11,352 nucleotides of DNA from CAYXUW01 sp964468375 (lineage in GTDB: Bacteria > Planctomycetota > Phycisphaerae > Sedimentisphaerales > Anaerobacaceae): positions 1 through 11,352 of the forward strand of contig CAYXUW010000078.1 in NCBI GenBank assembly GCA_964468375.1, in the 5' to 3' direction. Shown in pieces: positions 4,875 through 11,352 of the stretch (its first letter is position 1; each line of letters opens with the position of its first letter). Both the position numbers and the translations under genes were made by a program. The notes under the pieces were generated by a model that saw only the letters and a list, made by a program, of their open reading frames with translations, had not been told where the DNA came from and searched no databases.

Positions 4875-5807
4875 TTAATTTGCTTTGAAAAAGGTTATCC
4901 CGCCCTTTTGCTCGGAACTGACGGCCCCCTGCTGCTGCAGAAAAGTGATATGTTTTAATGCTTCGTTTCGGGATATGTTCAAGGCGGAGCATATGTCACT
5001 TAGTGAGCAAGGTCTGCGTTTCAGCATTGATAGAAGGTCTTCGGCCCGGGTTTCGAAATTTTCATCGCTCTGCGGCAACGAAAAATCGGCTATGACCTCG
5101 CAATTTTCTCCGAGCTGTTCAGCTATGGCCTGGAGCTTTTCGACAGTGAGCATTTTGACGGCGGGGTCTGCTGTAGGCCGAACAGCGGTATTTAGCTGGA
5201 CTTTGTCGGGGCAGATGCGGTGTATGGCATCTCTGATTTTGGCAATTTGTTCGTTATCAGTATTAAAATGCTCGATGAGAAAAACTTCGAGCCATATTTG
5301 GCCGGTAAACTGTTTTCGAAATTCACACAGACCTGAAATCAGCTGTTCGATATTTAATTCGGGATGCGGGCGATTTATTTTTTGGTAAGTCTGCTCGTCA
5401 CCAGCATCGAGAGACGGCAAAACAACGTCGGCCTTTGCACAATCGGCCCGGACATCGGGTCTGTCCAAGAGTGTACCGTTGGTTAATACGGCTACAGGGA
5501 TGTCGGTGATTTTCTTTATGCCGTCGATGAGAGCACCGAGGCGAGTGTGCAATGTCGGCTCACCGGAGCCGCTGATAGTGATAAAATCGGCCTGAAGCCC
5601 GCCGGCCAATTTATCCTTCAGCTCTGTTAGAATATCTTCGACAGGGGTGAGGTCGCTTCGCTGGAGGGTTTTTTCGGTGGTTCCGCCGAGTTGGCAGTAA
5701 ACGCAATCGAGCGTGCAGAATTTAAAGGGGACGATATCAACACCGAGACTGCGTCCGAGACGGCGTGAGGGCACCGGGCCGTATAAATACTTTTTTTCTC
5801 CGGCCAT
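4875..5807 (-). CDS. Radical SAM protein with C-terminal winged-helix-like domain (COG0731-like)
   Basis: 310 residues. The radical SAM [4Fe-4S] motif is C31-x3-C35-x2-C38 (FCTLDCVYCQLGG), followed by the SAM-binding stretch ITISGSGEPTLH (77-87) and later conserved strands (VAVLTNGTLL, DVVLPSLDAG, IWLEVFLIEHFN, KVQLNTAVRP). The N-terminal YGPVPSRRLGRSLGVD is typical of the COG0731 group, which is related to the tRNA-wyosine enzyme TYW1 but whose bacterial members have no settled substrate. Residues ~255-310 (LLSMLKRRPCSLSDICSALNISRNEALKHITFLQQQGAV) read as a winged helix, suggesting nucleic acid or protein contact. It is last in the minus-strand gene run, 7 nt after kdsA. Cytoplasmic, oxygen-sensitive. 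No clear terminator follows. Confidence 0.9.
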   Translation of the reverse strand: MAGEKKYLYGPVPSRRLGRSLGVDIVPFKFCTLDCVYCQLGGTTEKTLQRSDLTPVEDILTELKDKLAGGLQADFITISGSGEPTLHTRLGALIDGIKKITDIPVAVLTNGTLLDRPDVRADCAKADVVLPSLDAGDEQTYQKINRPHPELNIEQLISGLCEFRKQFTGQIWLEVFLIEHFNTDNEQIAKIRDAIHRICPDKVQLNTAVRPTADPAVKMLTVEKLQAIAEQLGENCEVIADFSLPQSDENFETRAEDLLSMLKRRPCSLSDICSALNISRNEALKHITFLQQQGAVSSEQKGGITFFKAN

Positions 5808-5814
5808 TTTTTAA

Positions 5815-6639
5815 CTACCTCCGCACGGCCTCGAATATTTTTTTGCAGACATTCAATAAATCTTCGAGCCAATCGATGGGCATAATGCTGGCTGCGTCGG
5901 ACTTTGCCTTTTCGGGGTCGGTGTGGACCTCGATGAAAAGCCCGTTAGCACCCGCGGCGACAGCCGCCTTGGCAAGTATGGGAGCCATTTCGCGCCTGCC
6001 TGCGCTGGCATTACCAAGCCCGCCGGGCAACTGGGTGCTGTGGGTAGCATCGAAAACGACGGGGCAACCGAGCTTTTTCATAGTGTCAATGGCGGTCATA
6101 TCGTTGACCAGTCGGTTGTAACCGAAAAACGTTCCGCGCTCGGTCAGGAGTATTTTTTTGTTATCGCAGGCGCGAACTTTTTCGACGGCATTTTTCATTT
6201 CTTCGGGGGAAAGGAACTGGCCCTTTTTAATATTTACGGGTTTAGCTGTCTGCGCACAGGCACACAGCAAATCGGTTTGCCTACAGAGGAAAGCGGGAAC
6301 CTGCAGGCAATCAACAACTTTAGCGACAATTCCGGCCTGTGACGGCTCGTGGACGTCGGTCATAACAGGTAAACCCGTCTCCTGACGGACAGCAGCAAGA
6401 ATCTCCAAGCCCTTGTCCATACCCAGACCCCGGAAACCGGAGATGCTGCTTCGGTTGGCTTTGTCGAAACTTGCCTTGAAAATTATCGGCACATCAGTGG
6501 CCGCAGAGATTTTGAGCAGCTTGCCAGCAATTCTCAGGCAAATTTCTTCGCTCTCAATAACACAAGGGCCGGCCATTACAAAGAGAGGAGCATGCAAACC
6601 AACATTAACATTGCCTATTTTGAAATTCATTTTATCCAT
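5815..6639 (-). CDS. kdsA: 3-deoxy-8-phosphooctulonate synthase (metal-dependent type)
   Basis: 274 residues, full length for the family. It joins phosphoenolpyruvate and D-arabinose 5-phosphate to Kdo 8-phosphate, precursor of the Kdo that links lipid A to the LPS core. Family motifs are seen: AGPCVIESEE (23-32), KASFDKANRSSISGFRG, TDVHEP, QVPAFLCRQTDLL, KKGQFLSPEEM, LTERGTFFGYNRLV, FDATHSTQLPGG and FIEVHTDP. C26, H200, E237 and D248 have exactly the spacing (174, 37, 11) of the four metal ligands of the Aquifex aeolicus enzyme (C11, H185, E222, D233), so this is the divalent metal-requiring form rather than the E. coli type with Asn. AAAGG lies 7 nt before the ATG. Fifteen nt separate it from the lipid kinase upstream, seven from the radical SAM gene downstream. 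Confidence 0.97.
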   Translation of the reverse strand: MDKMNFKIGNVNVGLHAPLFVMAGPCVIESEEICLRIAGKLLKISAATDVPIIFKASFDKANRSSISGFRGLGMDKGLEILAAVRQETGLPVMTDVHEPSQAGIVAKVVDCLQVPAFLCRQTDLLCACAQTAKPVNIKKGQFLSPEEMKNAVEKVRACDNKKILLTERGTFFGYNRLVNDMTAIDTMKKLGCPVVFDATHSTQLPGGLGNASAGRREMAPILAKAAVAAGANGLFIEVHTDPEKAKSDAASIMPIDWLEDLLNVCKKIFEAVRR

Positions 6640-6654
6640 ATCCCGCCCTTTAAA

Positions 6655-7596
6655 TTATCTTATCGCCCTGATAATTCTCGTTCTCATTCCTGCGGGCTTT
6701 GCGCCTTCGGGCACAACGCAATTAACGGCCTGCGGAATAACCTTAATCTTAACCGGCAAAGCAGGACCGGGGTCACCATCGATTTCAGTATCTATAGAAC
6801 TATTTGAACTTACAGAAATTTCCTTACCCTGACGATAGATGACATCGGAAGCGCCGGCCTGTTTTTTCAAGATGGTCATAATGGAATGCTTTACCAAATG
6901 CAGCCGCGACGCACACTTATAAACACAAACATCCAGCAATCCATCGCTGAAATCGGCATAATGCAAAATCTGAAGGCCCACCGCGTATCTGGAGATATTT
7001 CCAACGAAAACCAAGCCACGGCCATTAAAAATTTCTTCGCCGTCCACCTTTACTTTCATCGGTTCAAATTTATACTCCCAGAACGTCCTCCAGATAGGCC
7101 AGAAGTAATCGAAGTAATCTATATGTCCCTGCCGCTGCTCGCTGACGCGTCTGACTACCTGGCCGTCAAAACCGAAACCGGCTATCGAAGTAAAACATTT
7201 TCCGTTCACATTTCCGAGGTCCAGAGGACGAATGTATCCGGCCTCGAAGGTTTTTATCAGCGTTTTTAGTTTTTCGTCGAAGCCGAATTCATTGGCGAGC
7301 AGATTTTCCGTTCCACAGGGCACTATGAGCAACGGTTTGTCGCTTCCTTCCAAGCCGTGGGCAACCTCTCTGATGGTGCCGTCACCACCTACGGCGACAA
7401 CCATTGCGCAGTGGTAATCCACGGCTGCGTCTGTGGCGACTTCACAGGCATCTGCGAGGGAAGTAGTCAGACTGACCTTCAACCTGTAGCCCTTATCGAC
7501 AAGGTACTGCTCAAACTGGCTCCCCATCAACCTGCTACAGGTGGCGCCAGCCTTCGGGTTTACGATATAGGCAATATAACCATCCTTCGGTTTCAT
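6655..7596 (-). CDS. Diacylglycerol kinase-family lipid kinase (YegS/DgkB-like)
   Basis: 313 residues. Family members phosphorylate diacylglycerol or related lipids with ATP on the cytoplasmic membrane face, returning lipid to phospholipid synthesis. Motifs in order: nucleotide-site IVNPKAG (11-17), VGGDGTIREVAHGL (69-82), VPCGTENLLANEFG (92-105), PLDLGNVNG, FTSIAGFGFDGQVV (135-148), NISRYAVGLQILHYADFSDGLLDV (200-223) and the C-terminal strand region EIDGDPGPALPVKIKVIPQAVN. GTEN replaces the more usual GTxND. No membrane segment is present. It starts 3 nt after the CYTH gene with AAAGG in the end of that gene, so translation is likely coupled. Substrate (diacylglycerol, sphingoid or other) is not decidable from sequence. 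Confidence 0.92.
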   Translation of the reverse strand: MKPKDGYIAYIVNPKAGATCSRLMGSQFEQYLVDKGYRLKVSLTTSLADACEVATDAAVDYHCAMVVAVGGDGTIREVAHGLEGSDKPLLIVPCGTENLLANEFGFDEKLKTLIKTFEAGYIRPLDLGNVNGKCFTSIAGFGFDGQVVRRVSEQRQGHIDYFDYFWPIWRTFWEYKFEPMKVKVDGEEIFNGRGLVFVGNISRYAVGLQILHYADFSDGLLDVCVYKCASRLHLVKHSIMTILKKQAGASDVIYRQGKEISVSSNSSIDTEIDGDPGPALPVKIKVIPQAVNCVVPEGAKPAGMRTRIIRAIR

Positions 7597-7599
7597 ATT

Positions 7600-8163
7600 T
7601 TAAGCCTTTAAGAAAATCTCCCTCTCATTTTTGCCGAGTTGCTGAAGTTTTCTTTCCATCAAAGCAGGATAACTTTCTGAAATATGCGGCGAATCGGACA
7701 GTTCCAAATTGCTCTGCACATCGGCAATTTTTTCATTATCAGAACCTTCGATTTCCACGAAGCAACCCAATAACGGCAACTCATCGAGCGCAACTTCACA
7801 GCTACCAAACTGCCATAATTGGCGTTTTTTCTCGAATACAAGCATTTTATTATATCCGAGCAACAAAAGCAGCTTTTCGACGGATTGGCCGTCTTGAACT
7901 TCAATTTCCACTTCCTGGCGTTTTTTAAACTCATCTTTCTTCTTTGGGCCTTTGAAAGTTAGAAAAAATCTTTCGTTCTCATCTACAAGCTGACGTCGCA
8001 ATCGAAGGCAGCTATCGGTTTTAGTTAAGGTTTCATCGAAATTATCGAAATAGCTATCAGTATGCAACTGTTCCTGTAAGAATTCAGCGCCGGCTTCGGT
8101 GAGCTTTCGCTCTACTTTTTCCAATGAATCAACTTTTAGTTTTGCTTCGATTTCGATATGCAT
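7600..8163 (-). CDS. cyaB: CYTH domain protein (class IV adenylate cyclase CyaB / thiamine triphosphatase-like)
   Basis: 187 residues from ATG 8163, preferred over the TTG at 8169 because it yields the canonical MHIEIEAKL start. CYTH enzymes bind triphosphates in an eight-stranded tunnel with two metals. Seen here: E4-x-E6-x-K8, HTDSYFDN (35-42), LRLRR (53-57), FLTFKGP (K71), RQEVEIEV (82-89), EKKRQLW (111-117), VALDELP (125-131) and FVEIEG (136-140, E137 and E139). This matches the CyaB group, annotated as class IV adenylate cyclase, but many members are thiamine triphosphatases or tripolyphosphatases, so the activity is open. The ribosome binding site is weak; the gene starts 27 nt after the DUF3795 gene and ends 3 nt before the lipid kinase. 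Cytoplasmic. Confidence 0.88.
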   Translation of the reverse strand: MHIEIEAKLKVDSLEKVERKLTEAGAEFLQEQLHTDSYFDNFDETLTKTDSCLRLRRQLVDENERFFLTFKGPKKKDEFKKRQEVEIEVQDGQSVEKLLLLLGYNKMLVFEKKRQLWQFGSCEVALDELPLLGCFVEIEGSDNEKIADVQSNLELSDSPHISESYPALMERKLQQLGKNEREIFLKA

Positions 8164-8190
8164 CAGCAACCCGAAAACAAAAATGATTTC

Positions 8191-8688
8191 TCACAAACGC
8201 GCCTTTATAGCGTCCAGCCGTTTTTTGGCACTCCCATCTATATCCTCAGAATCAAAAAACTTGCCCAGTTTCTCGCAGGGGTATTCACTGCAATATGCGC
8301 AATTCTCAAAACCTTTTTCACTCGCGCATTTCCTTATCCGGCAGTTCCGGCAGCCGGAATACAATCTTCCGCCCTGCGCCTTGCACCCGTCACAGTCGGT
8401 AATATCCTCTACGTGTTTTTCCTCGCCGAGGTATTCCTTGATGGCGATAACAATCTGTTCCCTCTTTTGTCTTTGCTTCTCAGGATTTTTCTCTCTCGTC
8501 GCCAAGTAAATCGGGCACGTGATACAATTTAATCCGCAATACGCAACCATTTCCGATGCCATTTTTTTATCTGCTCCTTTTCCGGACTGATTATTACAAC
8601 CGATAAGATTAATGCTCCCCAGTGTCAGTCCCGCTGCCATACCCGTGCTTCGTATAAGAAAGCATCTTCTGCTGCATTCGCCGTTCAT
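8191..8688 (-). CDS. DUF3795 Cys-rich protein with a Tat lipoprotein signal
   Basis: 165 residues. Residues ~46-140 match DUF3795: MVAYCGLNCITCPIYLAT (46-63), then CDGC (99-102), SGCRNCRIRKC (111-121) and CAYCSEYPC (130-138), a probable metal or Fe-S binding set of uncertain role. Most DUF3795 proteins begin at the MxAYCGLxC motif and are cytoplasmic. This one has a 45-residue extension with a twin-arginine motif SRRCFLI (6-12), a hydrophobic stretch (STGMAAGLTLGSINLIG) and lipobox LIGC (C31), predicting Tat export and anchoring as a lipoprotein. The long start is supported by AGGAG 8 nt before the ATG at 8688; the internal ATGs at residues 43 and 46 lack such a site. It follows leuS after 15 nt. 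Tat use would fit a cofactor loaded before export. Confidence 0.88.
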   Translation of the reverse strand: MNGECSRRCFLIRSTGMAAGLTLGSINLIGCNNQSGKGADKKMASEMVAYCGLNCITCPIYLATREKNPEKQRQKREQIVIAIKEYLGEEKHVEDITDCDGCKAQGGRLYSGCRNCRIRKCASEKGFENCAYCSEYPCEKLGKFFDSEDIDGSAKKRLDAIKARL

Positions 8689-8703
8689 TGCGCCGGCTCC
8701 TTT

Positions 8704-11259
8704 CTAAACGACTATGTTTACCAGCCGGGATTTGATGACGATGATTTTCTTAGGGCTTTTTCCGGCCATAGCTTTCTGAACTTTTTCAGAGACGAGGGCT
8801 TTTTGTTTTATCTGCTCGTCGCCGGCATCGGCGGCAACTACTATTTTGTCCCTCACCTTGCCGTTGACCTGCACAGCCAGCTCGATTTCTTTCTCCTTGA
8901 TTAGTTTTTCATCGTATTCCGGCCAAGGCTCGTAAGCAAGGGTGTCGGTACGACCCAATCTTTCCCAAAGCTCTTCGGCGATATGGGGTGAGAACGGAGC
9001 GAGGAGCAGGACAAACTTCTCGATAACGGATTTGGGTCTGGTTTTTTGTCTGCTCAGGTGATTTATAAAAATCATCATCGCACTTATCGCAGTATTGAAG
9101 CCGAAGGTTTCGATATCGTCGCCGACCTTTTTTATTGTCTGATGCAGCAGTCTAAGCGTCCGCTCATCGGGTTCGGCATCTTCGACCTCTGCGGCGAGAC
9201 GGCCTGTTTCTTTATCGACGACCGTTCGCCAAGTTTTCTGGAGGAAGCGATAAACACCTTCAACACTCTGCATACTCCAGGGCTTCATCGCTTCGAGCGG
9301 CCCCATAAACATTTCATAAAGGCGCATCGAATCGGCACCATAATCGGTGATGACCTTGTCCGGATTAATCACGTTGCCTCTGGACTTACTCATCTTCTGG
9401 CCGTCCTCGCCCAAAATCATTCCCTGATTGACGAGCTTCTTAAACGGCTCTTTGGTGCTGACGAAACCGAGGTCGTAAAGCAATTTGTGCCAGAACCGCG
9501 CATACAAAAGGTGCAGTACCGCATGCTCGGCACCGCCGATATACAAATCAACAGGCATCCAGTACTTTTCCTTCTCCGGGTCCCAGGCCCGCTGGCCATT
9601 TTCCGGGTCAAGGTATCGCAGATAATACCAACAGCTTCCGGCCCATTGAGGCATTGTGTTGGTTTCACGTTTGGCTTTTGAGCCATCAGGAATCGCGACA
9701 TTGACCCAAGCGGAAATACTAGCCAACGGCGACTGGCCTGTGCCGCCGGGCTTATAGTTTTCAACATCCGGCAGCTCTAAAGGCAAATCCTGCTCCGAAA
9801 GCCCAACGACACCGCCATTATCAGTATGCAAAATCGGGAACGGCTCACCCCAGTAACGCTGTCTGCTGAAAAGCCAGTCTCGCAGCTTATAATTAACCGC
9901 TTTTCCGCCGAGGCCTTTTTCATTAAGCCAGTTTGTAATCTGTTCTTTGAACTCTGCCGTTGGCAAGCCATCAAATTGGCCGGAGTTTATTGCAATACCA
10001 TCACCAACAAAACAAAGCTCACCCTTCTTAACCAACTCGGCTTGCTCGCTGTCGTCCGGTTCAACAACTGGGATAATCGGCAGATTGAATTTCTTAGCAA
10101 ACTCAAAGTCTCTTCCATCGTGGGCCGGCACCGACATAATCGCTCCGGTTCCGTAGCTAAGCAAAACATAATCGCTTATCCAGATTGGTATATTCTCATC
10201 ATTTACCGGATTTATAGCAAAAGCACCGGTAAAAACTCCGGTTTTTTCTTTTGCCAAGTCGGTTCTGTCCAAATCGCTTTTACGAGCAGCCAGCTCTCGA
10301 TATTTTTCGACTTCCGCCTTTTTATCACCACTGGTAATTTTATCAACAAGCTCATGTTCCGGTGCCATTACCATGTAAGTTGCACCAAACAAAGTGTCCG
10401 GCCTGGTGGTAAAAACGCGAATGGATTCATTGAAACCGTCAACTTTGAAATCAACATCAGCACCAATACTCTTGCCTATCCAATCGACTTGTAATTTCTT
10501 TATGGATTCCGGCCAATCCACTTCTTTTAAATCGTCAAGCAGCCGCTCAGCATATTTGGTTATTCGCAGCATCCACTGCCTCATCGGGCGTCTTATTACA
10601 GGATGGCCGCCTCTCTCACTTACCCCCCCTACCACTTCCTCATTAGCCAGAACTGTTCCCAAGGCAGGACACCAATTAACCGGCACCTCATCCTCATAAG
10701 CAAGGCGATGTTCATCTACGTACTTCTGCCTTTCGGTCTTGCTCAAATCTTCAGGAATCGGTAACTGCTCAATTGGTTTGGCTTTTTGCTCAGCTTCGTC
10801 GAAGTAGCTATTGAAAAATTTCAGAAATATCCATTGTGTCCACTTGTAATAATCCGGGTCGGTAGTGTCAACTTCCCGGTCCCAGTCATAGCTAAAACCC
10901 AGCGATTTGGTTTGTCGGCGCATATTATCTATGTTTTTTTGCGTTGTTGTATTCGGGTCTGTGCCCGTGCTGATGGCATGCTGTTCCGCCGGCAAACCGA
11001 ATGCATCCCACCCGAAAGGATGCAGAACATTAAAGCCGTTCATTCGTTTATACCGAGCGACTATGTCGCTTGCGGTATAACCTTCCGGATGGCCAACGTG
11101 CAGACCATGACCGCTGGGGTAGGGAAACATATCGAGAACGTAATATTTGGGTCTGGAGTTGTCGCAATCCTTCGCCTTGAACGTCTTGTTCCCTTCCCAG
11201 AACCGCTGCCACTTCTTTTCAATTTCGCCAAATTTATATAGGCCTTTTTTCGAACACAT
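8704..11259 (-). CDS. leuS: Leucyl-tRNA synthetase (bacterial type)
   Basis: 851 residues, near the usual length. It charges tRNA-Leu with leucine and edits mischarged residues. Seen: N-terminal YPSGHGLHVGHPEGY with HVGH at 54-57 (HIGH signature), GWDAFGLPAEQHAI, the CP1 editing domain with FTTRPDTLFGATYMV (283-297) and YGTGAIMSVPAHDGRDFEFA (369-388), leucine-specific DWLFSRQRYWGEPFP (461-475), YIGGAEHAVLHLLYARFW, and KMSKS at 622-626. The C-terminus has the tRNA-binding stretch VQVNGKVRDKI. Residues ~152-190 form an insertion (AEQKAKPIEQLPIPEDLSKTER) before the VNWCP motif. The ATG at 11259 has AAGGA only far upstream, so the ribosome binding site is weak. It heads the six-gene minus-strand run; no promoter of its own is evident in the 38 nt to the tRNA gene. 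Confidence 0.99.
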   Translation of the reverse strand: MCSKKGLYKFGEIEKKWQRFWEGNKTFKAKDCDNSRPKYYVLDMFPYPSGHGLHVGHPEGYTASDIVARYKRMNGFNVLHPFGWDAFGLPAEQHAISTGTDPNTTTQKNIDNMRRQTKSLGFSYDWDREVDTTDPDYYKWTQWIFLKFFNSYFDEAEQKAKPIEQLPIPEDLSKTERQKYVDEHRLAYEDEVPVNWCPALGTVLANEEVVGGVSERGGHPVIRRPMRQWMLRITKYAERLLDDLKEVDWPESIKKLQVDWIGKSIGADVDFKVDGFNESIRVFTTRPDTLFGATYMVMAPEHELVDKITSGDKKAEVEKYRELAARKSDLDRTDLAKEKTGVFTGAFAINPVNDENIPIWISDYVLLSYGTGAIMSVPAHDGRDFEFAKKFNLPIIPVVEPDDSEQAELVKKGELCFVGDGIAINSGQFDGLPTAEFKEQITNWLNEKGLGGKAVNYKLRDWLFSRQRYWGEPFPILHTDNGGVVGLSEQDLPLELPDVENYKPGGTGQSPLASISAWVNVAIPDGSKAKRETNTMPQWAGSCWYYLRYLDPENGQRAWDPEKEKYWMPVDLYIGGAEHAVLHLLYARFWHKLLYDLGFVSTKEPFKKLVNQGMILGEDGQKMSKSRGNVINPDKVITDYGADSMRLYEMFMGPLEAMKPWSMQSVEGVYRFLQKTWRTVVDKETGRLAAEVEDAEPDERTLRLLHQTIKKVGDDIETFGFNTAISAMMIFINHLSRQKTRPKSVIEKFVLLLAPFSPHIAEELWERLGRTDTLAYEPWPEYDEKLIKEKEIELAVQVNGKVRDKIVVAADAGDEQIKQKALVSEKVQKAMAGKSPKKIIVIKSRLVNIVV

Positions 11260-11297
11260 TTATCTTTATCATTTTCCTTACCAGCGTAAAAAAACAG

Positions 11298-11352
11298 TCG
11301 GGGTGACTGGATTCGAACCAGCGACCTCTGCGTCCCGAACGCAGCGCTCTAG
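11298..11352 (-). tRNA. tRNA-Pro (anticodon CGG), 5' part outside window
   Basis: The visible 55 nt give the last part of the D arm, the anticodon arm CTGCG-TTCGGGA-CGCAG (anticodon CGG, reading codon CCG), the variable region, the T arm GCTGG-TTCGAAT-CCAGT and the 3' acceptor strand CACCCCG with discriminator A. CCA is not encoded and must be added by the CCA-adding enzyme. Minus-strand TTTTTTT begins four nt after the discriminator base, without a separate hairpin, so it may stop some transcripts or none; leuS starts 38 nt downstream. The acceptor 5' strand and most of the D arm are outside the window. Confidence 0.95.

Noticed and set aside
9046..10494. Long plus-strand frames (211 and 222 codons) opposite leuS
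   Set aside because: leuS on the minus strand is full length with all signatures; antisense frames show no start signals or family features.

Overview
The window most resembles a chromosomal piece of a Planctomycetota bacterium, probably class Phycisphaerae (Sedimentisphaerales-like). Three things suggest this: a secreted protein with a C-terminal dockerin-like calcium loop of the form GDMNNDCKVNFRD...NWL, Kdo synthesis together with an outer-membrane beta-barrel (a Gram-negative envelope), and an intergenic repeat whose minus-strand reading gives NKPNF/QTNPI peptides, which I recall from such genomes. The taxonomic call is inference; no marker was searched.

Left part (1-3136, plus strand): the 3' end of an outer-membrane beta-barrel gene, a gene-free stretch of about 590 nt, a small secreted protein of unknown function, and a secreted seven-repeat beta-propeller with a dockerin-like tail. 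The gene-free stretch (609-1200) holds an inverted repeat, a ~100-nt-spaced direct repeat, a 12-bp palindrome, a cluster of hairpins downstream of a strong minus-strand promoter, and a 25-bp GC-rich palindromic repeat that recurs at 3172-3196.

Middle part (3137-4874): convergent junction with a clear intrinsic terminator for the minus strand, then a XerC/XerD-type tyrosine recombinase with an unusual ~40-residue insertion in its N-terminal domain, and a small conserved-looking hypothetical gene. The 236 nt upstream of the small gene contain two copies of a FliA (sigma-28)-like -10 box.

Right part (4875-11352, minus strand): six genes in a tight run with gaps of only 3 to 27 nt, read in the order leuS, Tat-lipoprotein DUF3795, CYTH domain protein, diacylglycerol kinase-family lipid kinase, kdsA (metal-dependent type), radical SAM protein with winged helix. 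A tRNA-Pro(CGG), cut by the window end, lies just upstream of leuS. The run combines translation (leuS, tRNA), envelope lipid and LPS precursor work (lipid kinase, kdsA), and proteins of unknown substrate. No CRISPR array, transposase, prophage or defence system is recognisable. The least explained DNA is the 609-1055 intergenic region.
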